The notes under the pieces: model-generated
What the model was told of the DNA's origin: nothing
The model's database searches: none
Seen by the model: only the letters and a program-made list of their open reading frames with translations
Position numbers and translations under genes: made by a program
Origin: Burkholderia pseudomultivorans
GTDB taxonomy: Bacteria > Pseudomonadota > Gammaproteobacteria > Burkholderiales > Burkholderiaceae
DNA length: 61,311 nt
Direction of reading: 5' to 3'
Assembly: GCF_902499075.1 (NCBI RefSeq)
Contig: NZ_CABVPP010000047.1
Location: forward strand, 1 to 61,311
Shown here: piece by piece, positions 1 to 8,373 of the stretch
Position numbering within the stretch: the stretch's first letter is position 1
Layout: each line of letters starts with the position of its first letter

Positions 1-1
1 C

Positions 2-1207
2 GCCGCACGCGCGCCGCAGGAAGCGCCGCCGGCCGACTGGGCGCGCGACGTCGTGCGCGATGCCGAGCGCCGCATCCCGGCCGCTGCCCCGCGCGCGCCG
101 GAACCGCCCGCATCACCCGCCGCGAAGCCGTCCGAGCGTCCGCGCCTGTCCGCCGAGGCAGCCGCTGCGGTCGCCGACGCAGTGAAATCGGGCGTCGAGC
201 AGATCGTCAACGACACGGTGATGAACGAGCTCGGCGCGCTGCGCGGGATGATGGAAGCGCAGTTCGACAACCTGATGTGGCACGACCGCCAGCGCCGCAG
301 CCCGGTGCACGGCGCGCTGACGCGGCATCTGTTCGCGGCCGGCTTCTCCGCGCAGCTGGTGCGGATGCTGGTCGACAACCTGCCGGCCGGCGACGGCGCG
401 CAGCGCTTCGACGCCGCCGTCGAATGGGCGCAGTCGGTGCTCGCGGCGAACCTGCCGGTGCTCGGCAGCGAGGATGCGCTGATGGAGCGCGGCGGCGTGT
501 TCGCGCTGATGGGGCCGACCGGCGTCGGCAAGACCACGACCACCGCGAAGCTCGCCGCGCGCTGCGTGATGCGCTTCGGCGCGAGCAAGGTCGCGCTGCT
601 GACGACCGACAGCTACCGGATCGGCGGCCACGAGCAGCTGCGCATCTTCGGCAAGATCCTCGGCGTGCCGGTGCACGCGGTGAAGGACGCGGGCGATCTC
701 GCGCTCGCGCTGTCCGAGCTGCGCAACAAGCACATCGTGCTGATCGACACGATCGGGATGAGCCAGCGCGACCGCGCGGTGTCCGACCAGATCGCGATGC
801 TGCACGGCGCGAACGCGCCGGTGCAGCGCCTGCTGCTGCTCAACGCGACGAGCCACGGCGACACGCTCAACGAGGTCGTGCAGGCCTACCGCAGCGCGGG
901 CCAGCATCCGCACGCGGCGGCGCCGGACCTGGCCGGCTGCATCCTGACGAAGCTCGACGAGGCGACCCATCTCGGCGGCGCGCTCGACACGGTGATCCGC
1001 TACAAGCTGCCCGTGCACTACGTGTCGACCGGCCAGAAGGTGCCGGAGAACCTGTATGTCGCGACGACCAAATTCCTGCTGAAAAGCGCGTTCTGTGTGC
1101 CGCGCGACGGCTCGCCCTTCGTGCCGCAAGACGAGGACATGCCGACGCTGCTTTCCGCGCTGACCGCACGTGCCACCGCCGATCTGCACGAGGTGCGTTT
1201 TGGATAA
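2..1207 (+). CDS. flhF: FlhF, flagellar SRP-like GTPase (5'-truncated by window edge)
   Basis: FlhF is an SRP-family GTPase that positions and times flagellar assembly at the cell pole. The frame is open to the left edge, so the N-terminal part lies outside the window. What remains has a Pro/Ala-rich linker, a helical N domain (about nt 160-480) and the G domain. The P-loop GPTGVGKTTTT is near nt 511-543, followed by the SRP-type TTDSYRIGGHEQL and IDTIGMSQRD motifs, and TKLDEATHLGGALD near the C-terminus. The stop overlaps the start of flhG, as expected in an flhF-flhG operon. FtsY or Ffh is unlikely because the FlhF-specific context (flhG, fliA) follows. Confidence 0.95.
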   Translation, partial: AARAPQEAPPADWARDVVRDAERRIPAAAPRAPEPPASPAAKPSERPRLSAEAAAAVADAVKSGVEQIVNDTVMNELGALRGMMEAQFDNLMWHDRQRRSPVHGALTRHLFAAGFSAQLVRMLVDNLPAGDGAQRFDAAVEWAQSVLAANLPVLGSEDALMERGGVFALMGPTGVGKTTTTAKLAARCVMRFGASKVALLTTDSYRIGGHEQLRIFGKILGVPVHAVKDAGDLALALSELRNKHIVLIDTIGMSQRDRAVSDQIAMLHGANAPVQRLLLLNATSHGDTLNEVVQAYRSAGQHPHAAAPDLAGCILTKLDEATHLGGALDTVIRYKLPVHYVSTGQKVPENLYVATTKFLLKSAFCVPRDGSPFVPQDEDMPTLLSALTARATADLHEVRFG

Positions 1208-2018
1208 ACGAATCATCGACCAGGCCGAAGGGCTGCGGCGCCTGCTGGCCGGGCGTACGTCGCGCATCGTCGCGGTGACCGGCGGGCCGGCGGGGGTCGG
1301 CTGCACGTCGACCGTCGTGAACGTGGCCGCCGCGCTGGCCGCGCTCGGCAAGGACGTGCTCGTCGTCGACGAGCGCGCCGACGTGCATTCGGCATCCGCG
1401 ACGCTCGCGGGCGCGTGGCTGCGCGACGGCGAGCGCACGCGGGTGGCCGCCGGCTTCGGGCTGTGCGCGGCCGCGCGGTTCGCGCGCGCCGGCTACAGCG
1501 ACGCGCAGCTGGGCGACTTCGTCGACGGCCAGGCCGACATCGTGCTGGTCGACGCGCAACTCGGCGCCGACGGCACGCTGTCGGCACTCGCGCGCGAAGC
1601 GCACGACGTGCTGGTCGTCACGCGGGTGGCCGCGCAGGCGATCACCGAGGCCTACGCGTGCATGAAGCGCCTGCATTTCGCGCACGCGATCGCGCAGTTC
1701 CGCGTGCTGACCAACCACATCGGCAGCGCGGTCGACGCGAAGACCGCATTCGACAACCTCGCGGGCGTCGCCAGCCGCTACCTGACGGTGTCGATCGCCG
1801 ACGCGGGCTGCGTGAGCGCCGATCCGCTCGTCGAGCATGCCCGCGCGCTGACGCGCACCGCGGTCGACGCATTCCCGTCGTCGTCCGCCGCGCGCGACTA
1901 CCGGCAGATCGCCGCCGACCTGCTGTACTGGCCGATGCGTCCGCGGCCGGGCGCGGGGCGCGAGGTTCGCCCCGGCGCGCAACCGTCGTACGAGGCGGGC
2001 ACGGCGCACGCCGTCTGA
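1200..2018 (+). CDS. flhG: FlhG (FleN/YlxH), MinD-like ATPase controlling flagellar number
   Basis: MinD/ParA-family ATPase that works with FlhF to set flagellar number. The protein (about 272 aa) starts MDKRIIDQAEGLRRL and then carries a Walker A-like stretch, TGGPAGVGCTSTVVN, and a VLVVDER beta-strand. The deviant Walker has Cys-Thr-Ser where most family members have Lys-Thr, a variation seen in some beta-proteobacterial FlhG proteins as far as I recall. I chose the TTG at 1200, which overlaps the flhF stop by 8 bases and gives the usual N-terminus. A GTG at 1170 is also in frame but would add ten untypical residues. It is probably translationally coupled to flhF, and fliA follows after 22 bases. 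Confidence 0.9.
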   Translation: MDKRIIDQAEGLRRLLAGRTSRIVAVTGGPAGVGCTSTVVNVAAALAALGKDVLVVDERADVHSASATLAGAWLRDGERTRVAAGFGLCAAARFARAGYSDAQLGDFVDGQADIVLVDAQLGADGTLSALAREAHDVLVVTRVAAQAITEAYACMKRLHFAHAIAQFRVLTNHIGSAVDAKTAFDNLAGVASRYLTVSIADAGCVSADPLVEHARALTRTAVDAFPSSSAARDYRQIAADLLYWPMRPRPGAGREVRPGAQPSYEAGTAHAV

Positions 2019-2040
2019 GCGCCACCGGAAGGAGAGAGCC

Positions 2041-2775
2041 ATGATGTACAACGCTCAAGGAAAGATCTCGCAGGCCGACGTGCTCGCGCAATACGCGCCG
2101 CTGGTGCGCCGCCTCGGGCTGCAGCTCGTCGCGAAGATGCCGGCGAGCGTCGATCTCGACGACCTGATCCAGGCCGGCATGATCGGCCTGATGGATGCGG
2201 CCGGCCGCTACAAGGAAGACCAGGGCGCGCAGTTCGAGACCTATGCGACGCAGCGGATTCGCGGCGCGATGCTCGACGAGCTGCGCAGCAACGACTGGCT
2301 GCCGCGCAGCCTGCGCAAGACGTCGCGCGAGGTCGAGCACGCGGTGCACCAGGTCGAGCAGCAGCTCGGCCGCGCGGCCAGCGAAGCCGAGATCGCGCAG
2401 CACCTGAACATGCCGCTCGACGAGTATCAGGGGATGCTGCAGGACCTGCACGGCAGCCAGCTGATCTACTACGAGGATTTCGACCGCGCGGCCGACGACG
2501 AACCGTTCCTCGACCGCTATCGCGTCGATCACGCCGATCCGTTGTCGGCGCTGCTCGACGACCATCTGCGCGGCGCGCTGGTGGAGGCGATCGAGCGGCT
2601 GCCGGAGCGCGAGAAGCTGCTGATGTCGCTCTATTACGAGCGCGGGCTGAACCTGCGCGAGATCGGCGCGGTGCTCGAAGTCAGCGAGTCGCGCGTGTGC
2701 CAGCTGCACAGCCAGGCCGTCGCGCGCCTGCGCGCGCGGCTGCGCGAGCAGGCGTGGGTCGGCGCGGAGACCTGA
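2041..2775 (+). CDS. fliA: RNA polymerase sigma-28 factor FliA
   Basis: Sigma factor for late flagellar and chemotaxis genes. The 244-aa product has the sigma-70 family layout: region 2 around DLIQAGMIGLMDAAGRY and FETYATQRIRGAMLDELR, region 3 around SEAEIAQHLN, and region 4 with REKLLMSLYYERGLNLREIG followed by the helix-turn-helix ESRVCQLHSQA. Length and motifs match FliA rather than RpoD or RpoH. A purine-rich Shine-Dalgarno (GGAAGGAGAG) lies just upstream of the ATG; a second ATG follows immediately (2044) and could be used. Last visible gene of the flagellar operon. Confidence 0.95.
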   Translation: MMYNAQGKISQADVLAQYAPLVRRLGLQLVAKMPASVDLDDLIQAGMIGLMDAAGRYKEDQGAQFETYATQRIRGAMLDELRSNDWLPRSLRKTSREVEHAVHQVEQQLGRAASEAEIAQHLNMPLDEYQGMLQDLHGSQLIYYEDFDRAADDEPFLDRYRVDHADPLSALLDDHLRGALVEAIERLPEREKLLMSLYYERGLNLREIGAVLEVSESRVCQLHSQAVARLRARLREQAWVGAET

Positions 2776-2814
2776 CCCTCTGATTGCGCCCGCGCGCGTC
2801 GACGCCGCGCGGGT

Positions 2815-2850
2815 ACGCATTCGTCGCGCCGATTTGCTACAATCCCTCCC
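2815..2850 (+). promoter_or_regulatory. Probable ahcY promoter with extended -10
   Basis: TACAAT at 2838-2843 is preceded by TGC, giving an extended -10 (TGCTACAAT); no strong -35 is visible. The predicted start near 2850 places transcription initiation directly at the 5' edge of the SAH riboswitch. Inference from sequence only. Confidence 0.55.
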
Positions 2851-2855
2851 GTTTT

Positions 2856-2961
2856 CCGAGGAGCGTTGCGACGGACCGTTCTGCGTCCGCCAGGCTCGGA
2901 AGGCTTCACCAGGCGCCGGCGCGGCTTTGTTCGCCGGCTTCGCCTCCTGAACGGCGCTCAC
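2856..2961 (+). promoter_or_regulatory. SAH riboswitch upstream of ahcY
   Basis: The leader carries the conserved core of the S-adenosylhomocysteine riboswitch: CCGAGGAGCGTTGCGAC at 2856-2872, CAGGCTCGG pairing back to the first arm at about 2890-2898, a variable GC-rich hairpin, and the 3' block AACGGCGCTCAC at 2950-2961, which pairs with the GAGCGTT segment. Known family behaviour is to turn on SAH hydrolase when toxic SAH builds up. It sits about 40 bases before the ahcY start, close enough to affect ribosome access or termination. Confidence 0.93.
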
Positions 2962-3000
2962 GTCACCAATTTCTAGAACTTTTTTAGAAAGGAGGGCGTG

Positions 3001-4419
3001 ATGAACGCCATTATCGATTCGAAAGCTTCCCAGGATTACGTCGTCGCCGACATGGCGCTTGCCGGCTGGGGCCGCAAGGAACTGAACATCGCCGAGACCG
3101 AAATGCCGGGCCTCGTGCAGATCCGCGACGAATACAAGGCGCAGCAGCCGCTGAAGGGTGCGCGCATCGCCGGTTCGCTGCACATGACGATCCAGACGGG
3201 CGTGCTGATCGAGACGCTGAAGGCGCTCGGCGCGGACGTGCGCTGGGCCTCGTGCAACATCTTCTCGACGCAGGACCACGCAGCTGCCGCGATCGTCGAG
3301 GCCGGCACGCCGGTGTTCGCGTTCAAGGGCGAATCGCTCGACGAATACTGGGAGTTCTCGCACCGCATCTTCGAATGGCCGAACGGCGAATTCGCGAACA
3401 TGATCCTCGACGACGGCGGCGATGCGACGCTGCTGCTGATCCTCGGCTCGAAGGCCGAGAAGGATCGCTCGGTGATCGCGAAGCCGACCAACGAGGAAGA
3501 AGTCGCGCTGTACAAGTCGATCGCCAAGCACCTCGACGCCGACCCGACCTGGTACTCGACGCGCCTCGCGCACATCAAGGGCGTGACCGAGGAAACCACG
3601 ACCGGCGTGCACCGCCTGTATCAGATGGAAAAGGACGGCCGCCTGCCGTTCCCGGCGTTCAACGTGAACGATTCGGTCACCAAGTCGAAGTTCGACAACC
3701 TGTACGGCTGCCGCGAGTCGCTGGTCGACGGCATCAAGCGCGCGACCGACGTGATGATCGCGGGCAAGGTCGCGGTCGTCGCGGGCTACGGCGACGTGGG
3801 CAAGGGCTGCGCGCAGTCGCTGCGCGGCCTCGGTGCGACCGTGTGGGTCACCGAAATCGATCCGATCTGCGCGCTGCAGGCGGCGATGGAAGGCTACCGC
3901 GTCGTGACGATGGAATACGCGGCCGACAAGGCCGACATCTTCGTGACGGCGACCGGCAACTACCACGTGATCAACCACGATCACATGAAGGCGATGCGCC
4001 ACAACGCGATCGTCTGCAACATCGGCCACTTCGACTCGGAAATCGACGTCGCGTCGACGCGCCAGTACCAGTGGGAAAACATCAAGCCGCAGGTCGACCA
4101 CATCATCTTCCCGGACGGCAAGCGCATCATCCTGCTGGCCGAAGGCCGCCTCGTGAACCTCGGCTGCGCGACCGGCCACCCGTCGTTCGTGATGTCGAAC
4201 TCGTTCGCGAACCAGACGCTCGCGCAGATCGAGCTGTTCACGCGCGGCGACCAGTACGAGAACAAGGTGTACGTGCTGCCGAAGCATCTCGACGAAAAGG
4301 TCGCGCGCCTGCACCTCGCGCGCATCGGCGCGAACCTGTCGGTGCTGTCGGACGAACAGGCTGCGTACATCGGCGTCTCGAAGGAAGGCCCGTTCAAGCC
4401 GAACCACTACCGCTACTGA
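3001..4419 (+). CDS. ahcY: S-adenosylhomocysteine hydrolase (adenosylhomocysteinase)
   Basis: Cytosolic NAD-dependent enzyme that splits SAH into homocysteine and adenosine, removing the product inhibitor of methyltransferases. The 472-aa protein shows the [22 protein letters not shown] start, the substrate-region motif [16 protein letters not shown], the NAD-binding [15 protein letters not shown] (about residues 262-276) and the C-terminal FKPNHYRY. It has the insertion typical of the longer bacterial form. The ATG at 3001 is preceded by AAAGGAGGG at good spacing; a GTG three bases earlier is too close to that site. Expression should respond to the riboswitch just upstream. Confidence 0.98.
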   Translation: MNAIIDSKASQDYVVADMALAGWGRKELNIAETEMPGLVQIRDEYKAQQPLKGARIAGSLHMTIQTGVLIETLKALGADVRWASCNIFSTQDHAAAAIVEAGTPVFAFKGESLDEYWEFSHRIFEWPNGEFANMILDDGGDATLLLILGSKAEKDRSVIAKPTNEEEVALYKSIAKHLDADPTWYSTRLAHIKGVTEETTTGVHRLYQMEKDGRLPFPAFNVNDSVTKSKFDNLYGCRESLVDGIKRATDVMIAGKVAVVAGYGDVGKGCAQSLRGLGATVWVTEIDPICALQAAMEGYRVVTMEYAADKADIFVTATGNYHVINHDHMKAMRHNAIVCNIGHFDSEIDVASTRQYQWENIKPQVDHIIFPDGKRIILLAEGRLVNLGCATGHPSFVMSNSFANQTLAQIELFTRGDQYENKVYVLPKHLDEKVARLHLARIGANLSVLSDEQAAYIGVSKEGPFKPNHYRY

Positions 4420-4432
4420 TGCGCGCCGCCGT

Positions 4433-4475
4433 CGCCGGGTCGGGTGCGCCGCGCTGCGGCGCGCCCGACCCGGCG
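4433..4475 (+). repeat. 20-bp hairpin between ahcY and the next gene
   Basis: Two 20-base arms (4433-4452 and 4456-4475) pair with a 3-base loop and a single G-U pair, starting 14 bases after the ahcY stop. No U-run follows, so it is not a standard intrinsic terminator. Likely roles are mRNA 3'-end protection or differential expression of ahcY against the downstream genes. Confidence 0.7.
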
Positions 4476-4577
4476 GCGCGGGCCTCATCCGGCCGGACCG
4501 GTGCGTCGCGCCCTCGGGCGCGCGGGCCGGCCGGCGCCGGCGGCCACTGATCGACCAACGAAGAACCGGAGCACACC

Positions 4578-4931
4578 ATGAGCCTCATCCTCACCTGGGT
4601 CATCAATGCCCTCGCGCTGCTGATCATCACGTACCTCGTGCCGTCGATCCATATCAAGAGCTTCGGCACCGCGCTGATCATCGCGGTCGTGCTCGGCCTG
4701 ATCAACACGGTGATCCGTCCGGTGCTGATCCTGCTGACGCTGCCCGTCACGATCGTCACGCTCGGGCTGTTCATCCTCGTCGTGAACGCGCTGTGCTTCT
4801 GGTTCGCGTCGTCGTTGCTGAAGGGTTTCGAGGTGTCGGGGTTCTGGTCCGCGTTCTTCGGTTCGATCCTGTACAGCATCGTGTCGTGGCTGCTGTCCGC
4901 ACTCATTTTCGGCCAGCGCAACATCGGCTGA
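4578..4931 (+). CDS. Phage holin family IV-like small membrane protein
   Basis: A 117-aa protein that is almost wholly hydrophobic, with about four transmembrane helices (roughly residues 4-22, 28-48, 53-75 and 90-112) and the conserved NTVIRPVLILLTLPVTIVTLGLF stretch characteristic of the small holin-superfamily IV / DUF family (PF04020 type). Despite the family name there is no phage context. It sits between ahcY and metF, an arrangement I recall from many beta-proteobacteria, so it is probably co-transcribed with methyl-cycle genes. Its function is unknown. Confidence 0.85.
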   Translation: MSLILTWVINALALLIITYLVPSIHIKSFGTALIIAVVLGLINTVIRPVLILLTLPVTIVTLGLFILVVNALCFWFASSLLKGFEVSGFWSAFFGSILYSIVSWLLSALIFGQRNIG

Positions 4932-4950
4932 GGGCCCAACCCCCCGAATC

Positions 4951-5781
4951 ATGAAACCGATCGAACTCTCGTTTGAATTCTTTCCGCCGAAGACGGCGGA
5001 CGGCGTCGAGAAGCTGCGCGCGACCCGCGCGCAACTGCTGCCGCTGAAGCCGAAATTCGTCTCCGTGACGTTCGGCGCCGGCGGCTCGACGCAGCAGGGC
5101 ACGCTCGATACCGTGCTCGACATGCAGAAGGACGGCCTCGAGGCCGCGCCGCACCTGTCGTGCATCGGCTCGTCGCGCGACAGCCTGCGCGCGATCCTCG
5201 ACCAGTACCGCTCGTACGGCATCCGCCACATCGTCGCGCTGCGCGGCGACCTGCCGTCCGGGATGGGCGCGGTCGGCGAGCTGCGCTATGCGTCGGAACT
5301 CGTCAGCTTCATCCGCGCGGAGCATGGCGACTGGTTCCACATCGAAGTCGCCGGCTATCCGGAATACCATCCGCAGGCGCGTTCGCCGAAGGCCGATCTC
5401 GAGAACTTCGCGCGCAAGGTGAAAGCCGGCGCGAATTCCGCGATCACGCAGTACTTCTTCAACGCCGACGCGTATTTCCGCTTCGTCGACGATGCGCGCA
5501 AGCTCGGCGTCGACGTGCCGATCGTGCCGGGCATCATGCCGATCACGAACTTCTCGCAGCTGATGCGCTTCTCGGAGATGTGCGGCGCCGAAGTGCCGCG
5601 CTGGGTCGCGCGCCGGCTCGAGAGCTTCGGCGACGATCGCGAGTCGATTCGCGCGTTCGGCGCGGATGTCGTCACCGGCCTGTGCCAGCGCCTGATCGAC
5701 GCGGGCGTGCCGGGGCTGCACTTCTATACGCTGAACGCGGCGGCCGCGACGAAGACGATCTGCGAACGGCTCGACCCGTAA
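4951..5781 (+). CDS. metF: 5,10-methylenetetrahydrofolate reductase
   Basis: FAD-dependent TIM-barrel enzyme that makes 5-methyltetrahydrofolate for methionine synthesis. The 276-aa protein has the family start SFEFFPPKTADGVEKL (the catalytic Glu is in SFEFFPP), the VSVTFGAGGS motif, the HLSCIGSSRDSL and ALRGDLPSG segments, and PGIMPITNFSQL. It lies 19 bases after the holin-like gene in the same direction as ahcY, linking homocysteine formation by AhcY with its remethylation. No B12- or SAM-riboswitch is seen directly ahead of it. Confidence 0.97.
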   Translation: MKPIELSFEFFPPKTADGVEKLRATRAQLLPLKPKFVSVTFGAGGSTQQGTLDTVLDMQKDGLEAAPHLSCIGSSRDSLRAILDQYRSYGIRHIVALRGDLPSGMGAVGELRYASELVSFIRAEHGDWFHIEVAGYPEYHPQARSPKADLENFARKVKAGANSAITQYFFNADAYFRFVDDARKLGVDVPIVPGIMPITNFSQLMRFSEMCGAEVPRWVARRLESFGDDRESIRAFGADVVTGLCQRLIDAGVPGLHFYTLNAAAATKTICERLDP

Positions 5782-5810
5782 GCGTCGGGCCGCGGTTGCC
5801 TGCATGCAAG

Positions 5811-5841
5811 CCCCGTCGGCTCCGGCCGGCGGTTTTTTTTT
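5811..5841 (+). terminator. Rho-independent terminator of the ahcY-metF unit
   Basis: Stem 5813-5820 / 5825-5832 (8 bp including one G-U) with loop TCCG, followed by nine T. It is 30 bases past the metF stop. Confidence 0.85.
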
Positions 5842-5865
5842 CGCCTTTCGCTGGCGTGCCGCGCG

Positions 5866-7338
5866 TCAGCGCTGCGCCTGCATCAGCGGCGGGCGGCGCT
5901 CGAACCACGGCCGCGCCTGCTCGAGCTGTCGCGCGAGCTTCAGCAGCAGCGCGTCGTCGCCGTGGCGCGCGGCGAACTGCACGCCGATCGGCAGCCCGCG
6001 CGCGTTCCAGTAGAGCGGCACCGACATCGCAGGCTGTCCCGTCAGGTTGAACAGCTCGGTGCAGCCGGCCCATGCGAACGCCTTCTGCGAAGCCTTCGCG
6101 AGCAGCTCCTTCAGCAGCGGCCTGGCCGGCAGCGTCGCGACCAGCCGCATCTGCGCGGCTTCGAGCGGCGTCGGCTGCAGCGCGCCGATCTTCACCGGCG
6201 GGCCTGCGAGCGATGCGCACAGGATCGCGTCGTAGCGCGACACGACGCCCGCGACCTGCACGGTGAGCTGGCGCTGCCATTCGAGCACGTCCGGCAGGCG
6301 CGCGCGTGCGAGGTGCCGGCCGACCGCAGCCATCGCCCAGGTCGCGGCCTCGAACTCGCCGCGCCGCGGCGTGCGGCCGGTCAGCGAGCGCGCGCCGAGC
6401 ACCATTTCCTCGGCGATCGTCGCCCACAGCGTGAGGAAGGTTTCGGCTGCGCGCGCGTAGTCGATCGGCAGCGTCGCCGGCTCGACGTGATGGCCGAGCG
6501 ATTCGACCAGCGCGGCCGCGTCGTCGAGCGCCGCGCGCGTGTCGGCGTCGAGCGCCGGCGCGAGCATCGGATCGACGACGAGGCCGATCCGCAGCGGGCC
6601 GGGCGGCGTATCGAGCGCGCCGAGGAAGGTGCCGGGCGCGCCGGGCGGCAGCGTCTGGCCGGTCGTCACGTCGAGCAGCAGCGCGCTGTCGCGCACACTG
6701 CGCGACAGCGCGTGCTGGACCACCAGCTCGCCGTTGCTCGGCAGGTCGACGAGCGCCGGGTTGCGGCTCGGCTTGAGGCCGAACAGCGCGCAGCACGACG
6801 CGGGAATCCGGATCGAGCCGCCGCCGTCCGACGCGTGCGCGAGCGGCACGACGCCGGCCGCGACGGCGGCCGCCGCGCCGCCGCTCGAACCGCCGGGCGT
6901 ATGGTCGAGGTTCCACGGGTTGCGGCACGCGCCGAACAGCGCGGGCTCGGTGTACGGCATCTGGCCGATCTCCGACGTGTTGGTCTTGCCGAACACGTTG
7001 AGCCCCGCCGCACGGCTGCGCGCGATCACCGGCGAGTCGTCGCCGGGCACGAAGTAGCGGTAGTGCCGGCTGCCCATCGACAGCGGCAGCCCGGCGACGG
7101 CCGCGCCGAGATCCTTGACGAGATAGGGAACGCCCGCGAACGGCGCATCGAGCGCCGCCGTAGCAGCAGCGCGGGCGCGCGCGGCGTCGTAATCCTGCAG
7201 CACGATCGCGTTGATCGCGCCGTTGACCGCCTCGGCCTGCCCGATCGCGGCGTCGAGCAGCTCGAGCGGGCTGGCCTTGCGTTCGCGCACGAGCGCGGCG
7301 AGGCCGATCGCGTCATGCGCGAGATAGTCCGGGTGCAT
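5866..7338 (-). CDS. Amidase-signature family amidase
   Basis: Amidohydrolase of about 490 aa with the Ser-cisSer-Lys triad of the amidase signature family: the Lys in YLVKDLGAAVAG, the cis-Ser and nucleophile in TPGGSSGGAAAAVAAG and DGGGSIRIPASCCALFGLKPSR. The GGSSGG block and length match stand-alone amidases rather than GatA, and no gatB/gatC is nearby. The substrate is not predictable. The ATG at 7338 is preceded by a G-rich Shine-Dalgarno at suitable spacing; an in-frame GTG at 7347 is the alternative. It ends convergently with metF. Confidence 0.88.
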   Translation of the reverse strand: MHPDYLAHDAIGLAALVRERKASPLELLDAAIGQAEAVNGAINAIVLQDYDAARARAAATAALDAPFAGVPYLVKDLGAAVAGLPLSMGSRHYRYFVPGDDSPVIARSRAAGLNVFGKTNTSEIGQMPYTEPALFGACRNPWNLDHTPGGSSGGAAAAVAAGVVPLAHASDGGGSIRIPASCCALFGLKPSRNPALVDLPSNGELVVQHALSRSVRDSALLLDVTTGQTLPPGAPGTFLGALDTPPGPLRIGLVVDPMLAPALDADTRAALDDAAALVESLGHHVEPATLPIDYARAAETFLTLWATIAEEMVLGARSLTGRTPRRGEFEAATWAMAAVGRHLARARLPDVLEWQRQLTVQVAGVVSRYDAILCASLAGPPVKIGALQPTPLEAAQMRLVATLPARPLLKELLAKASQKAFAWAGCTELFNLTGQPAMSVPLYWNARGLPIGVQFAARHGDDALLLKLARQLEQARPWFERRPPLMQAQR

Positions 7339-7418
7339 CGCTGTCACCCCCGTTGTGACGTATGGCGATGGACAGAGGATAACGCGGGCCCGGCGCGCTG
7401 CGCGGGCCCGCGGCGGGC

Positions 7419-8111
7419 TTACAGATGCTCGGCGAGGAACGTCAGCGTGCGGCCGTGCGCGAGCGCCGACGCGCGCTGGTTGTACGACGCGCGGTCGGTG
7501 CAGTTGAAGCCGTGCTCGGCGCCCGGATAGACGTGGAACGCGGCGTTGTCGCGGCCGGCGAACGCGGCCTTCACCTGCTCGACGGCGTCGAGCGGAATCC
7601 CGTGGTCGTTTTCCGCGTAATGGAACAGGATCGGCTGCGTGACCTTGCCCGCGAGATCGAGCGCGTTCTGGATGCCGCCGCCGTAGTACGCGACCGCCGC
7701 GTCGAGCTTGCCGGTCGCCGCCGCGCGATACGCGAGCTGGCCGCCGAAGCAGTAGCCGATCGCCGCGACCTTGCCGGCCACCTCGGCGCGGGCGCGCAGC
7801 GCATCGGCCGCCGCGCCGACGTCCGCGACCGCGAGGCCGATGTCGGTCTTCCTCATCAGCTCGATGCCCTTGTCGCGATCCGCGCCTTCGTAGGTCAGCT
7901 CGACGCGCGGCTGCGTGCGCCAGAACACGTCCGGCGCGAGCGCGACGTAGCCGTCGGCCGCATACTGGTCGGCGACCGCACGGATGTGCGCGTTCACGCC
8001 GAAGATCTCCTGGATGATGATGACGGCAGGGCCCTTGCCGCGCCTGGGCAGCGCGAGGTAGCCGCCGAAGCTGTCGTTACCGGTCGGAATGTCGATCCAT
8101 TGGGCAGTCAC
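7419..8111 (-). CDS. Dienelactone hydrolase family protein
   Basis: Alpha/beta hydrolase of 230 aa. The Cys nucleophile elbow is GYCFGG (about residue 120), with the acid in YAENDHGIP and the histidine in YPGAEHGF, the Cys-Asp-His triad of dienelactone hydrolases. The N-terminus QEIFGVNAHIRAVADQYAADGYVALAPD is also typical. True dienelactone hydrolases act in chlorocatechol degradation, but no such genes are close, so the substrate may be another lactone or ester. Start is the GTG at 8111. It probably shares a leftward transcript with the amidase 80 bases further on. Confidence 0.88.
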   Translation of the reverse strand: MTAQWIDIPTGNDSFGGYLALPRRGKGPAVIIIQEIFGVNAHIRAVADQYAADGYVALAPDVFWRTQPRVELTYEGADRDKGIELMRKTDIGLAVADVGAAADALRARAEVAGKVAAIGYCFGGQLAYRAAATGKLDAAVAYYGGGIQNALDLAGKVTQPILFHYAENDHGIPLDAVEQVKAAFAGRDNAAFHVYPGAEHGFNCTDRASYNQRASALAHGRTLTFLAEHL

Positions 8112-8373
8112 GTTTGAACTCCTGGCGAACGAGGCGCGCGACGCGCGCCGTGGAAAGAGGGCGGGTTAGTGTGCCACCAATCGTGCGGTGCTGCAGCGCA
8201 CGCGCAAGCGCCGCGCAGGTCGGGTGCGGGCGGCGGCCGCACTGCGCCGGCGCTTCTCGCACAGCGATCGTTTCGATCTCGATTATTCATTTTTCGGCAG
8301 CCCGCCACTTCGATAGAGTCGAAGTACGCGCTTTTACAAGGCGCTTTCGCCTCTCGTCCCCGAAGGATCCGCC
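8112..8373. other. Divergent intergenic region
   Basis: About 260 bases between the leftward hydrolase and the rightward flavin oxidoreductase. Promoters for both must lie here. I see no clear -35/-10 pair or conserved RNA; a T-rich patch at about 8269-8295 is the lowest-GC part. Confidence 0.4.

Noticed and set aside
1642-4488. Very long leftward open frame (948 aa) opposite flhG, fliA and ahcY
   Set aside because: It lies antisense to well-identified genes; long stop-free antisense frames are usual in such GC-rich DNA, and its translation is Arg/His/Val-rich with no domain.
4578-4931. Prophage remnant suggested by the holin-like family name
   Set aside because: The protein is a stable part of the ahcY-metF cluster; no lysin, capsid, integrase or att site is nearby.
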